A DNA stretch of 64,000 bases from assembly GCA_013350335.1 (NCBI GenBank), contig CM023539.1:47478631-47542630 (forward strand), in the 5' to 3' direction. The notes under the pieces are model-generated. The model did not search any database, was not told the DNA's origin, and was given only the letters and a program-made list of their open reading frames with translations. The position numbers and the translations under genes are program-made. Source of the DNA: Chimonanthus salicifolius. Lineage: Eukaryota > Streptophyta > Magnoliopsida > Laurales > Calycanthaceae. Below are positions 12,709 through 22,720 of this stretch, in pieces; within the stretch, counting starts at the first letter, position 1, and each line of letters opens with the position of its first letter.

Positions 12709-13399
12709 GAAAGATAACTGAGGTATTGGTGGCTTCCACTTCTGGATGCTTTTCTAGAACCTTTAGTTTATTTTGGAAGAGCTACATGAGCATCTCTGAA
12801 ACTCTTTTTTGGGGCTTAGGCGCATCTCTTGATTGTAATATGAATTTCTTGAGTTAGCATTTTGTATTAGATGTATTCCTGCATCTTGAGTGGTTATCGG
12901 AAGTCCAAAATCTTGGTGTCTTGTTTGTGCTTTAGTTGTGTTTAGATGAACAGTTGTTTTGTTTTAAATTGTTAATCAAGTTGAAACAATGCGCGAAATG
13001 CCCATCTTTTGGACTACATTCAAGTCTGAAGTTTAATTGATGTTCATTTTAAGCCGGACTAGAAAACTTCCCTCTCATGCAAATGGTGCGCTCAGAAAAT
13101 TGTTATGATTAGGAAGAACATTGAAAAAGCATGAAAACGAAAAATGATAGGTCAAAGCAACTTGAGAATTTCTTATGTTCATTAAAAAGTACAAATATCA
13201 ATGTGCACTATGTTGTTTGAATTTCAAAATGAGTCATCTAATTCTCTCTCTTCTCTAGCAATGTCTTGAAAATGCTGAAAAATGTGTAGAAAGAAGCCTC
13301 TAAGCAACTGGGAATCAGCACATTGTCTTAATTTGTTTGGATCATAGATATGCATGTTTCGACTGACTGCATTTTGTCTTACAAATCCACATGATATGA

Positions 13400-13545
13400 C
13401 TCGTCATCATTTTCATCATCAAAGCTAATTTTCCTATCCATCTAGGGTTAATTTTTATATTTGAATTTGGTAAATTGTTTTCAGACTGCATATCTAATAT
13501 CTATGGGACTTGAAACCTACAACTTTTAGGTTGTAAAAAATGCCC
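13400..13545. repeat. Dispersed repeat, family B (copy 2)
   Basis: It shares TTTATATTTGAA..GGTAA and ATTGTTTTC with the copy at 25425-25590, then TATGGGACTTGAAACC before an AACCT motif. It is non-coding. Confidence 0.5.
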
Positions 13546-14654
13546 CACTTTACAAATATTCTACAGCAATAGTTATGTTCTCTTCAATTTTCAAAAAAAA
13601 AAAGAAAAGGTTATCTTCTCTTCAACAGTAGATGGTGTGCATGGAGAAAGTTCTTTTCTCTTAGAGAAGGAAAATTTTTCCTTTTGTAGGCTCTACTTTC
13701 TCTCCGAGACAACACCCAGACAAGAGAACTTCGGTTCTCCACCAGAGAAGTCTCCTCATTTCTCTCCATTCTAACATATTTCAATATATTGACCATTTTG
13801 ATCAATATATATATTTTCAATCAGGAATAAAAAATTAAAACTGAAGTTTTTAAAATGGACTGAATTTTTTCTCATTTTAGTCAAAATTTTGATCAACTAA
13901 AAAATTTCAACATTTTTCACAAAATCCAGAAAATATCAATGTTTTCATGCCAGATAAACCCCACGATATCCAAATGTACCTGCGCTTTTCTATGCATTCC
14001 TCTACATTTCTTGCTCTGTATAATATCCATGATTCATTTCTGATGGATCCTGATGATTGATTATAGGTTCAAATCCAGTTCTTATAACATGACTCAATTA
14101 AATGTATTATAAACTTATAATCAGGCTGCTCTAGCAATTTCACGCCGAGGGGATAAAAAAGAAAAGAAGTACATATTAAGATTACAACTAGATTAGGCGT
14201 AAACCTGAAAGAACCTGAAGTTTGGAAGGACTGATGCAAATTCATAATACATAAATCTAGCATACCATCATTGTCATAAATTTATTATTTAATTTTAGTG
14301 AAGTAAAATATCCAATATACATTTTTGTTTAATAAATTGATTTAATGAGTAATGGCTACTATTAATGGTTAGTGATAGACGAGCCTCTAGCATAGTGGTA
14401 GGAGCTTATTTTCTCAGCATTAATGTTGTTTAAATCATATGAATGTGAAAATCTGTATAAAATTACAGGTAGATAAGATAAACGACTAATATAAGAAAAC
14501 AAATGACTAGCACCAGTAACTTAGTAGACATTCACATAATCACAAGTGCATCCCATTAGGTCAATAATTATTCAGTAATAACTATAAATTAATCAATAGA
14601 ACATATAAATCAATTATATTCTATAGATAATGTAGGATATCATTAATTTTTTTG

Positions 14655-14808
14655 AATTTATGTGTGGGAAACTACATGATACCCAGTGTAAAACTCCTAT
14701 TGGTGAGACCACTACCCTTAGGGTACACCAAGGTTAGACCACAGGAGCTCGAACATGCAACCTCCCGCTTCCTGAAACGGAAGGCAACCAGTTGAGCTAC
14801 ACCTACCA
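14655..14808 (-). mobile_element. tRNA-derived SINE, family C
   Basis: Read on the minus strand it starts with an A box (TGTAGCTCAACTGGTTGCC), has a B-box-like ATGTTCGAGCTCC, then GTTTCCCACACATAAATTCA and an A-rich tail. The same family occurs at 58485-58647 (+) and, split, at 58990-59495 (-). It is not a tRNA gene because no acceptor stem closes. Confidence 0.75.
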
Positions 14809-15048
14809 CATAGTATTAACCAGTATTGAGATAACAATTATTCATCATTAATCAATAGTCATTTAGTATTTAGCATGACATTACAAAAACTGATAGTAAT
14901 AGTTTAAAATTATATAAAATAGGAAAAACTCATTGAAGTTCTAATTCCTCTCTTTTCTTATCCCTTTTATTGCGGCACTAGCACCTCTTCAATAGTTCAA
15001 TTTTTTCTTTCTTTCTTGCCACACTTCGTTCTGCAGGATTCTTGATTT

Positions 15049-15052
<4 letters not shown>

Positions 15053-15087
<35 letters not shown>
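15053..15087 (+). repeat. (GA)n microsatellite
   Basis: Seventeen and a half perfect GA units. Confidence 0.95.
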
Positions 15088-15091
<4 letters not shown>

Positions 15092-15387
15092 GATGTAAGT
15101 GAGAATTAAAAAATATGTTAAATTCTGATTGCAGATCTGTAACGTAGCAAATGATTGAAATCAGTTTTAGATATATTAACTGATATTTACAGATATAAGA
15201 CCAGCACCGACACTTTTAACCATAACTAGAACTGATGAGAACTATTGAATCTTTATCGCATTTAATAGAAAGATATATACCCTTCAGGCAATAGGGCTAC
15301 ATTTGTTCTACCATGTTTTTTCGAGTGGTATTTGTTCAACCATGTTAATCAGATTTTTTAGTAGTATACTTGACAACCCATTAGATC

Positions 15388-15680
15388 TGGCAAAATTTGA
15401 TCCGACTCAATTATTCAAATTAAATCGGAACATTTTCAATGGATACGAGTTTAAAGTTTAGTGACCTGAATCCAAAATGGATCTGAACATACTAACCTAT
15501 TTAATAAACAAGTAAATAATGAATTGAGAGTTCTTGACTTGAATTTGAATCAACTTGATCTGATCGATTCATTGTCAGATCTACCTTGAAGTAAACCTAG
15601 CAAAATTTGATCTTACCTGATTATTCAAATTGAACTAAGGCATTTTAAATGGATATAGGTTTAAATTCTTTTGACTCGAA
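15388..15680 (+). repeat. Diverged direct duplication, offset about 210 bp
   Basis: GCAAAATTTGATCCGACTCA at 15390 and GCAAAATTTGATCTTACCTG at about 15599 begin copies that stay alignable for about 75 bases (ATTATTCAAATT, AATGGATA). Confidence 0.7.
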
Positions 15681-16578
15681 TCAGAATAAGATCTGACCCA
15701 ACTCATTGCCAATTCTACACCATTAGACTCTATCATTGAAGATTCTGATTTTAGTAGACTGAGACAAAAATCTATTCAAATTAAAATTTTATTATTTGAT
15801 TGCCATTAGATAATGGAGAAATTGATTGCAGTTGAGAGTGAAAAAGGTCTAAAAAAATAACGGGAGAGATTAAAATCTTTGATTTTTTTTAAAGATTCAG
15901 CCTATAACATCGGACCAGATCACCAGAGGCTTTGCCGATAGAGGCTGCGCCCTGCAATAGTGTAATTTGATATATGCTACATCAGTCGATACGCCAGTGG
16001 ACATTTGCTGATATAGTGATCCCTCTGATACATTCCGATTGGAATTTTTAATTTTTTTTTTGAAAACATATAAATTTTGTTGGAATACAATATGGTAAGA
16101 TATTAGTTGGTCGATCCACATTGGCCCAGCAGACGTCGAGATTTGGATCTATTTGATAGCACCCACTCAGTGATTAGCTGATTGTTTTCAGTTCGGGTTT
16201 GGGTTGAAATCATGTGGGCACAAATCTCTATCTTTTCAGACAATCAAGACTTTTGAGTTTGATTCGTGCTTAATTTCATTGTATCATTTCTTATAAATTT
16301 AAATGGTGTATAGATCAGAAGATTTACATCTGTGTATGCATTGAGAGATTTATATATATGACTATAAGATTACTCCCACCTCTTCAAATAATCATATTAT
16401 AAAAAAAAAAGTGAACCACTCTCTCATTCCAGTGCTTGCCTCTCTCTCTTCAGTCGCTATATAGTGTATAGATTCAGTGCTAGAGAAAGTGAGGTGTTTG
16501 CATATTTACGGCAGAAGCCCTAGTGCACGTAACTCTTTTCTAAAGCCATGCATGCTTTTTAACGAAACAATTCATATC

Positions 16579-16584
16579 TTTATT
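16579..16584 (-). terminator. Polyadenylation signal AATAAA, glycine-rich gene
   Basis: TTTATT on the plus strand is AATAAA on the minus strand, about 146 bases beyond the stop codon of the glycine-rich gene. Confidence 0.4.
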
Positions 16585-16729
16585 TCTTCAGCTTTTGAAA
16601 AGGAACGAGATTGAGGAGAGAATTCATGCATGGAAAATACAAGGAAGAAAAGACACTCAACAGGACATACATAAGGTAATTGGTACAATGCCACATCTAC
16701 TAAATAGTAAAATAAATGCTAATTGGGCT

Positions 16730-17225
16730 TCAAGGAATCCCTCCTCCAAGCCCTCCACCAGCTCCTCCTCCAAATCCACCTCCAGCCCCTCCACCTAGCC
16801 CACCACCGGCACCTCCACCGCCTCCAAAGCCTCCACCGCCGCCACCTCCTGCTCCTCCACCTAGCCCAGCTCCAGCTCCATAACCGCCTCCCGCACCAGC
16901 ACCACCTCCAACACCCCCACCAGCACCACCTCCACCGCCGAAGCCACCTCCACCACCACCACCGAGCCCACCACCACCGCCAAGCCCACTACCTCCACCA
17001 ACGCCTGCTCCGCCACCATACCCAGCTCCACCACCCACGCCTGCACCGCCACCTAGGCCTCCACCTCCACCCCCGCCAGCGCCAAAACCTCCTCCCCCAC
17101 CAAGCCCACCATGGTGGAAGAGTTTCTCATCCTCTAAAGTGCTCTTGCTCGTGAGCTTCCTTGCACTAGTGTTGCATGTACATGCAAGTGCCAACAAGTA
17201 GCAGGAAGGGAAGAAGCTTAGACAT
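16730..17225 (-). CDS. Glycine-rich cell-wall protein, frame broken in the signal peptide
   Basis: Single-exon gene on the minus strand. The ATG at 17225-17223 lies 61 bases after a TATA box and opens MSKLLPFLLLV, a normal signal-peptide start. The next residues, LALACTCNTSARKLTSKST, and the whole mature protein lie one base out of frame. The ATG frame hits TAG after 19 codons. One extra T in CTTGTTGGCA (17190-17198) accounts for it, and removing a base gives a length of 164 codons. After ARKL and LEDEKLFHH the protein is almost entirely GGGxGGG, GGGAG and GGGF repeats ending GLGGGIP-stop. Such proteins are secreted and thought to strengthen cell walls, often in vascular or expanding tissue. 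The long mature frame is intact, so a sequencing error, a recent null allele or a young pseudogene are all possible. An in-frame ATG at 17356 lies upstream of the TATA box and is an unlikely start. Confidence 0.75.
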
Positions 17226-17285
17226 GTTTGTTGCAGGGTAAGTAGGGAGAGGGTTTTGATGAGAAGTGGGGGATCGAGGCTGGGA

Positions 17286-17292
17286 TTATATA
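17286..17292 (-). promoter_or_regulatory. TATA box (TATATAA) of the glycine-rich gene
   Basis: CTATATAATCCC on the minus strand lies 61 bases before the ATG. This places transcription start near 17255 with a leader of about 30 bases. Confidence 0.7.
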
Positions 17293-17714
17293 GACAGTAG
17301 AGTCTTCTGATGGCGACGAACGGATGGGGAGATTTTAAATGTGGGCATCTTCTCATCTACAAAACCGTGTGGGGATATTTATTAGATCCAACAACTCTAA
17401 TGAATTACTTGCAACGAAGAGTCCCCACAACCCAGCTTGATCTTCTTCGGCTGTCCCCCTTAAAAGAGTTTGGACTGAAAAACGAGTTTGGATTGGATGA
17501 AAATTTTCATATTTTTCATGTGATTTCAACACCAATCGATTTTACATTTTGGTAAAAGTTTTCACTTAGAATAATGGGAGAAGTTTAAGATCGAAAGGTG
17601 AATGGGTGACTTAATGATTGCCTGTCTTAGGTGAAAATGGAGGCAGCTTTTCAAGATTTAGATTCTAAGTCAGTCACTTCTTCTCTATGTGTTGCGGATA
17701 AAATATAATTTAAA

Positions 17715-17716
<2 letters not shown>

Positions 17717-17792
<76 letters not shown>
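17717..17792. repeat. (TA)38 microsatellite
   Basis: A perfect 76-bp TA tract about 430 bp upstream of the glycine-rich gene's TATA box. It is likely length-variable. Confidence 0.95.
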
Positions 17793-17794
<2 letters not shown>

Positions 17795-19980
17795 GCTAGT
17801 TAAATTTTATGTGGTACAGTAAAAATATTTTAAGAATGAGATAATTGTAATACGTTGAAGTGTAAAATCAAAAGCAGAATTCACTCTTTTACTCTTGTAA
17901 CATTATTTCTGCCATTTTCTTTCCATGTTGCCTAAGAATTTATTTAATTAAAATTTGAATTGTCAGAAATAGCAGAGTTTCTTAATTGACTTAAACATTT
18001 AGAATTAGACTATAAATGTTAATTTCAGCACCTCCCAAACTTATTTTGATATATAGACTTGATGGTGACTTTTGTATACAGACATTAATCTCACCTAAAT
18101 AGAGATACCCCACAATAATAATAATAATAAAATTTAAGAAACCTAAAGCTAGCCAGAACTCTATAGGTTTTTTTATTTAAAGAAAAAAGTCCTACGAGAA
18201 TTTCTCCACGACCACGAAAAAGGCCCCATGTGCTTGCATGAGTCATACTGTAACTCTTTCCAAAATTACAAATGTGGGGCTACAATAGATAACATATTTC
18301 TACATTCCAACTCATTCTTTGTCCACATAAAAGAAAAGAAAAGCATTTTTCTTCAATTTAAGCAGATCTTATAAGCCCATGAATTTCTTAGCACCTATAC
18401 GACACGAGACTCAACACACGCTCGCGTGATAGGCTTTCCGTTTCAATCCTTGACATCCTCGCCAGTAAGACCCATACCTCTTTCGTGTACTGCTGGAGTG
18501 CCTTTGAGCCCATGCCCCAGTTAACTTTGATATTATTTATCATGAAGGTGCTTCTCATTTCAAACTGGTTAACTACTATAGATGGTGCTTACTCCACTTA
18601 TAAGCTCAGAATCTTCTCAGTACATACACATCCAATCTAAGACTCAAACACATGCATGAATTAAAGGTGGGCACATTTAGATAATCATCCCATTTAGGTA
18701 GGACCAAAATTCTCCCAGAGGAGATATGAAGAAAGGAAAAAACATTTCCTGAAAAGAATAGCAAACTACCATTTTTCTTTCTTAGAAACATTTATGCAAT
18801 ATAAATGCAGAAATTGCAATTTTCAAAATCCAAATTTTCTAGGAAAGTTCCAGCAAACGAATGTACCCTTGCATGAATTAAAGGTGGGCACATACATTTT
18901 CAATTCAAATGTACTCTTTCATTTTTATCATGTGGGCCCTGAGTTATTGTCATTTAGATTGTTATCCTAACCATTGGTGGGCCATGATTAAGTAGTTGGG
19001 ACTCTGGATACATAAATTGTGGGCCATCATTAGCCACTGAGAAGGGCAACCAGAGTTCACAAGTCAGTCAATGGATCTGGGCTCCAAATTAATTACGCAG
19101 TTGAGAAGTAGTACCCATTGTTAGTGATCTTAAATAGTTGACTGCATAGAGATGAGAGATGTTTTAATCTAAAAGATAAAGAGGATTTTCTTCCCTCTAT
19201 GGTATAAACAATTTTAATACTATCTATGATCATTTTAACTTCAAATGCTCTAATTTTATGAATTATCAAATATTTTTACTTGATACTTATCCAATCAATA
19301 TTTAATATTGAAATTTATTAAAATATTTAAGATAAAATACGGTAGGCTATCTAATATCATGATTATCTTTTGCTATGAAAGTTAATCTAGCCTCATTTCT
19401 TCTATGTCCCTTAGTTTTGTAATAAATACAAGTCCAGTGTTTCTCTTTATCAAAAAGACTGGTGTCTTAATCAATTAAATGATTATAATCTTTAAATCTA
19501 TCATGATCGACAAAGGACTCTCTAAACAAAATTTACTACTTAAGTAAATTGATCAGATTGCAACTTGCAAGTTGACTCTGTCGAATTAAAGAAGTCAGAT
19601 TTGTGTAAAAGTTGAAATTCGGTGCCATCATATTTAAAACTGCAGAATAGGTGGTTTCTGGTTATTTGAAGACTTTCACCTCATTTTTCCACTGCACAGA
19701 TTTATACAGTTTGACTGAAAAGATGGACTATATTTTTGCATTTGAATGATTTAGAGGTTCTTTTTCGTTTCATAAATTTATAGAATCAACACTTGTATCA
19801 TGTTTCTGTTTTTTTCAGCCATTTATCCTGACTCACTTCAATTATCCACAAATAAAGAAATTATTTTTTATAACTTTTAGTGGAATTAAATCATTTGTAT
19901 GATTGATGACTGTGAAAGGGAAAAAGAAAGAAAGAAAATGTGAATTTCTTGATTTCTATGGCCATGAATTTAGTCATCCA
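17793..19980. other. Intergenic region upstream of the glycine-rich gene
   Basis: No gene seen. A 23-bp direct repeat (GCATGAATTAAAGGTGGGCA plus CAT) occurs at 18654 and 18871. 18360-18560 is less AT-rich (ACGCTCGCGTGATAGGC) but has no open frame or motif that I recognise. Confidence 0.5.
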
Positions 19981-20215
19981 TATTAGGACCTTATATCCAA
20001 TGTCCAAGAGACTAGTATGTAGAGTGACTCAAGTCACTTATAAATCCCTAGATCTCTCTACATTTCTAATGTGAGACTTGTTTACAATCAGTCCCAACAA
20101 TCCTCCTCTTGAACAAGACCAGACATCCCTTCCACCTAGGAGATCTCTTGAGTCCACTTAAGATAACCTGAGACCTGACTCTGCTACCACTTGTTAGGAC
20201 TTGGATATCGAGTGT
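19981..20215 (-). mobile_element. TRIM-like miniature LTR retrotransposon, partial
   Basis: Read on the minus strand: an LTR end (GATATCCAAGTCCTAACA), then a primer-binding site TGGTAGCAGAGTC (20189-20177) of the initiator-Met tRNA type. About 70 bases of internal sequence follow, then a polypurine tract (AAGAGGAGGAT) and a 119-bp LTR starting TGTTGGGACTGATTG and ending GGATATAAGGTCCTAATA. The internal part is far too short to code. Only the end of the first LTR is recognisable. Confidence 0.6.
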
Positions 20216-20783
20216 TAAGTTTTGTAGAGCTTGATTGTCAAATATTTACTGATAATCTCATCCCTACAAATTAGAGATTGAAATCTAATGGCTTTATAAC
20301 TTTTCAGTCTTTGCTTTTCTTACATTAATTTTTTTTCTCTCTCTATATATATATATATATATTTTACAGTGTGAGGCTTCAAAGGTGAATAGTAGAGAGA
20401 GATTGAATAATGAAGAAATGAAATGCTTCTGAAAAGCATGGCCACCTCACTTAACAGGAATTTTCAAGAGAAATTCTCTTTATTTTCTTCGTTGGGTGAT
20501 TCGTGGAATCGGGTGTTTATGGTGATTTTATTTGCTTCCAATTGATCTTCAATCCTTCCAATTGTGCTTTAGATGCCCACATCATTGTACCTTGTATTTT
20601 TGTCTCTTTCCAGAGTAAATTGAAACTTAACTTTGATAGTAGCCGTATTTGGGGCAGTTATTAAGAACTACTGTCTTATGTTGGCCCTCTCCATAGGTTT
20701 GCAATTGATGCATAGCTGCAAGCTCTTTGGAAAGGGTTCAAATGATGGAAGAGAGAGAAGCCTTTGGGGTTATTTTGGAAGGG

Positions 20784-22160
20784 CACGGGGCCGGCCCTGA
20801 GATTTCAAGGGCCCTAATGACCTCTTAAGATGAGTCTTTTATATTTTCATAAAAAATAAAATTATACATTTTTTTACAAAGTGTGAAATATCTAAATAAA
20901 ATATCATAATCAAATTTATAACAAAGTATTATTTAAAATTTATTCTTTTATGATTTTGAGATGCAAAATTACTATATTCAAGTTTTTTTAACATTTATTT
21001 TTCAATAGATAAGATATCAGCTAATCCATTCAATCTTTCTTATGACATTGTAGACTGAAGATAAGATTTTATCAGTTTTAACTTCGAAAAACTTATTTCT
21101 GCAGAGGCAACGGTAATTGATATAATCATCATTATTTTATAGCAATCCATAGCATTTGAAAAATAACAATTCATTCTTTTTATATAATTTAGACCATCAA
21201 TTGTTTTTTTTTTTTTACTTCTTTTGATACTATATCTTTTATCATATTTAAGCACGACACTAATGTCAATTCTCATTTGAAACAAAGATATTAATATTAT
21301 TTTAATTTTTCAATTTTTCTAAATTTAAAAAAAAATCTTAATTATAATTATTTATACTTGTATATTACATCTAATAAAATCTTCATTGATCAAATGAATA
21401 AAATTATGTTTTTTCATCTCTTCAAATTTTAAAAGCTTTAAATTAACTTTAATTCAAAATTATCAACTCAATATAGGTTTTTTTTTTTCTTCGCTCTATT
21501 TAGATGATACATATATCTTAAAAGATTCTTTATTAATTAAAATTATTGTTATTTTCATTATTATTATTATTAAGCTCATAAAAATGAGAATTATAAGAAT
21601 TATTATTATGATTGTTACTATCATTATTTTAATTTTTTAAGAAACCCACTTTTTAAATTGAGTAGAAAAATTATCAATATATAAATTTCTAATTTTGAGT
21701 GTTTTAAATTCAAAATTGTTAAAAATAGTCAAATGATTTCAAGTAGTAGTAACTTAAAAGTCATAAACGAGATTAGTTGGGATTTGAAGGCCGCTCTATT
21801 TAGATGATACATATATTTTAAAAGATTCTTTATTAATTAAAATTATTATTTTTTTTTTTTTTTGAAAAGTAACCAAAGATTTTCATTAAAAGAGAGGAGG
21901 AGTACTATAGAAAAAAAGGGAAAAGGAAAGGATAGAAAAGGAGGTCTAAAAGATAGAGACCAACAAAAAAACTAGGAGAAAAGACTCACTCAGGATTTGA
22001 ACCGAGCTCCCCTAAATAAAAATGGAGCATCTTAACCAAATTAGAGGCCAATGAATTCATGCTTTTGTACGCATTATTAATTATTCAACATATAACAATG
22101 GAGTTTATGGACTTGGAGGCCCTAAGCGGCGGCCTACTTCGTCTATAGTCAGGCCCACCC
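20784..22160 (-). mobile_element. Degenerate hAT DNA transposon inserted in the LINE
   Basis: It is flanked by an 8-bp duplication, TGGAAGGG (20776-20783) and TGGAAGGT (22161-22168), as hAT elements make. The ends are GC-rich imperfect inverted repeats (CACGGGGCCGGCCCTGA and, reversed, GGGTGGGCCTGA). The minus strand near 21285-21000 encodes a hAT-type C-terminal dimerisation region: ITVASAEISFSKLKLIKSYL, then STMS-stop-ERLNGLADILSIE. The rest of the transposase is eroded, so it cannot move by itself. A 56-bp direct repeat (21492-21547 and 21792-21847) and a SINE lie inside. Confidence 0.8.
21849..22050 (-). mobile_element. SINE inside the hAT element, family D
   Basis: On the minus strand: TGGCCTCTAATTTGGTTAAG (A-box side), GAGCTCGGTTCAAATCCTGA (B box) and a poly-A tail at 21863-21849. 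It is therefore younger than the hAT insertion, which is younger than the LINE. Confidence 0.75.
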
Positions 22161-22720
22161 TGGAAGGTGACTCCAAAGTGATTTTGAACTAGGCTGCCAG
22201 GTCGGTTTGCCCTTGAAAGTACCTAGATAAAGTGGAAAGAATTCGGCACTCTATTGTTTCGGATGCCTTTTCTATGTCTCGAGTACCTAGAGAAGCAAAC
22301 TCTTCTGCATTTGAGTTGGCTAGGCAAGGGCTTTCTAGTTCGTAGGAAATTGTATCTAGAATGATTTAATCTTTTGTAAAGTGTTGGGCGGCGGGTTTCT
22401 TACCCAGTTTTGTGGTTCCCCTTCCTTTCTGTTGTATAGCTTTCTCTTTTTGTGAATAAAATAGTAACTATTCAAAAAAAAAAAAAAAAAGAGAGTATAG
22501 ACACAATAAATTATTTTGTGAATATTCCTACATCACTGAAAGAAGGCTAAATTACTTGTGAAATCATACATATCACTGTCACATGATTGAAGGACAGATG
22601 AAACTTTTTCATTGACTAAATTCAACAATAATCAACATAAATAAGATTAACCAAATCTACAAGTTGTAGACGTGAAAATGTTGAGCAACATATAGCCCTT
22701 GACGGGTAGTAATATGTAAG

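Larger units (their letters stand above)
12720..16570. other. Intergenic region between RIDA and the glycine-rich gene
   Basis: RIDA (+) and the glycine-rich gene (-) are tail to tail across this region. I see a family B repeat, a SINE, a (GA)n tract and a diverged tandem duplication, listed separately. The rest is AT-rich without a supportable gene. Around 15900-16100 the minus strand has an open frame of 74 codons that resembles nothing I know. Confidence 0.6.
20615..22490 (+). mobile_element. 5'-truncated LINE, split by a hAT insertion
   Basis: Left part (to 20783) and right part (from 22161) join into one RNase H-like frame: LKLNFDSSR, then AIDA.LQALWKGFK.WKREKP, then SKVILN and VPREANSSAFELARQGLSS, typical of plant L1-type LINE C-termini. 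A 3' UTR and a poly-A tail (22474-22490) follow. Several stops and small shifts show it is dead. The 5' border is uncertain. Confidence 0.7.

Noticed and set aside
15897..16121. 74-codon minus-strand frame
   Set aside because: No homology that I recognise, no promoter signals and no codon bias to speak of; probably chance.
16723..17154. Plus-strand frame rich in His and Leu (143 codons)
   Set aside because: It is the antisense of the glycine-rich repeats. The composition follows from GGN codons read backwards, and no start context or homology supports it.
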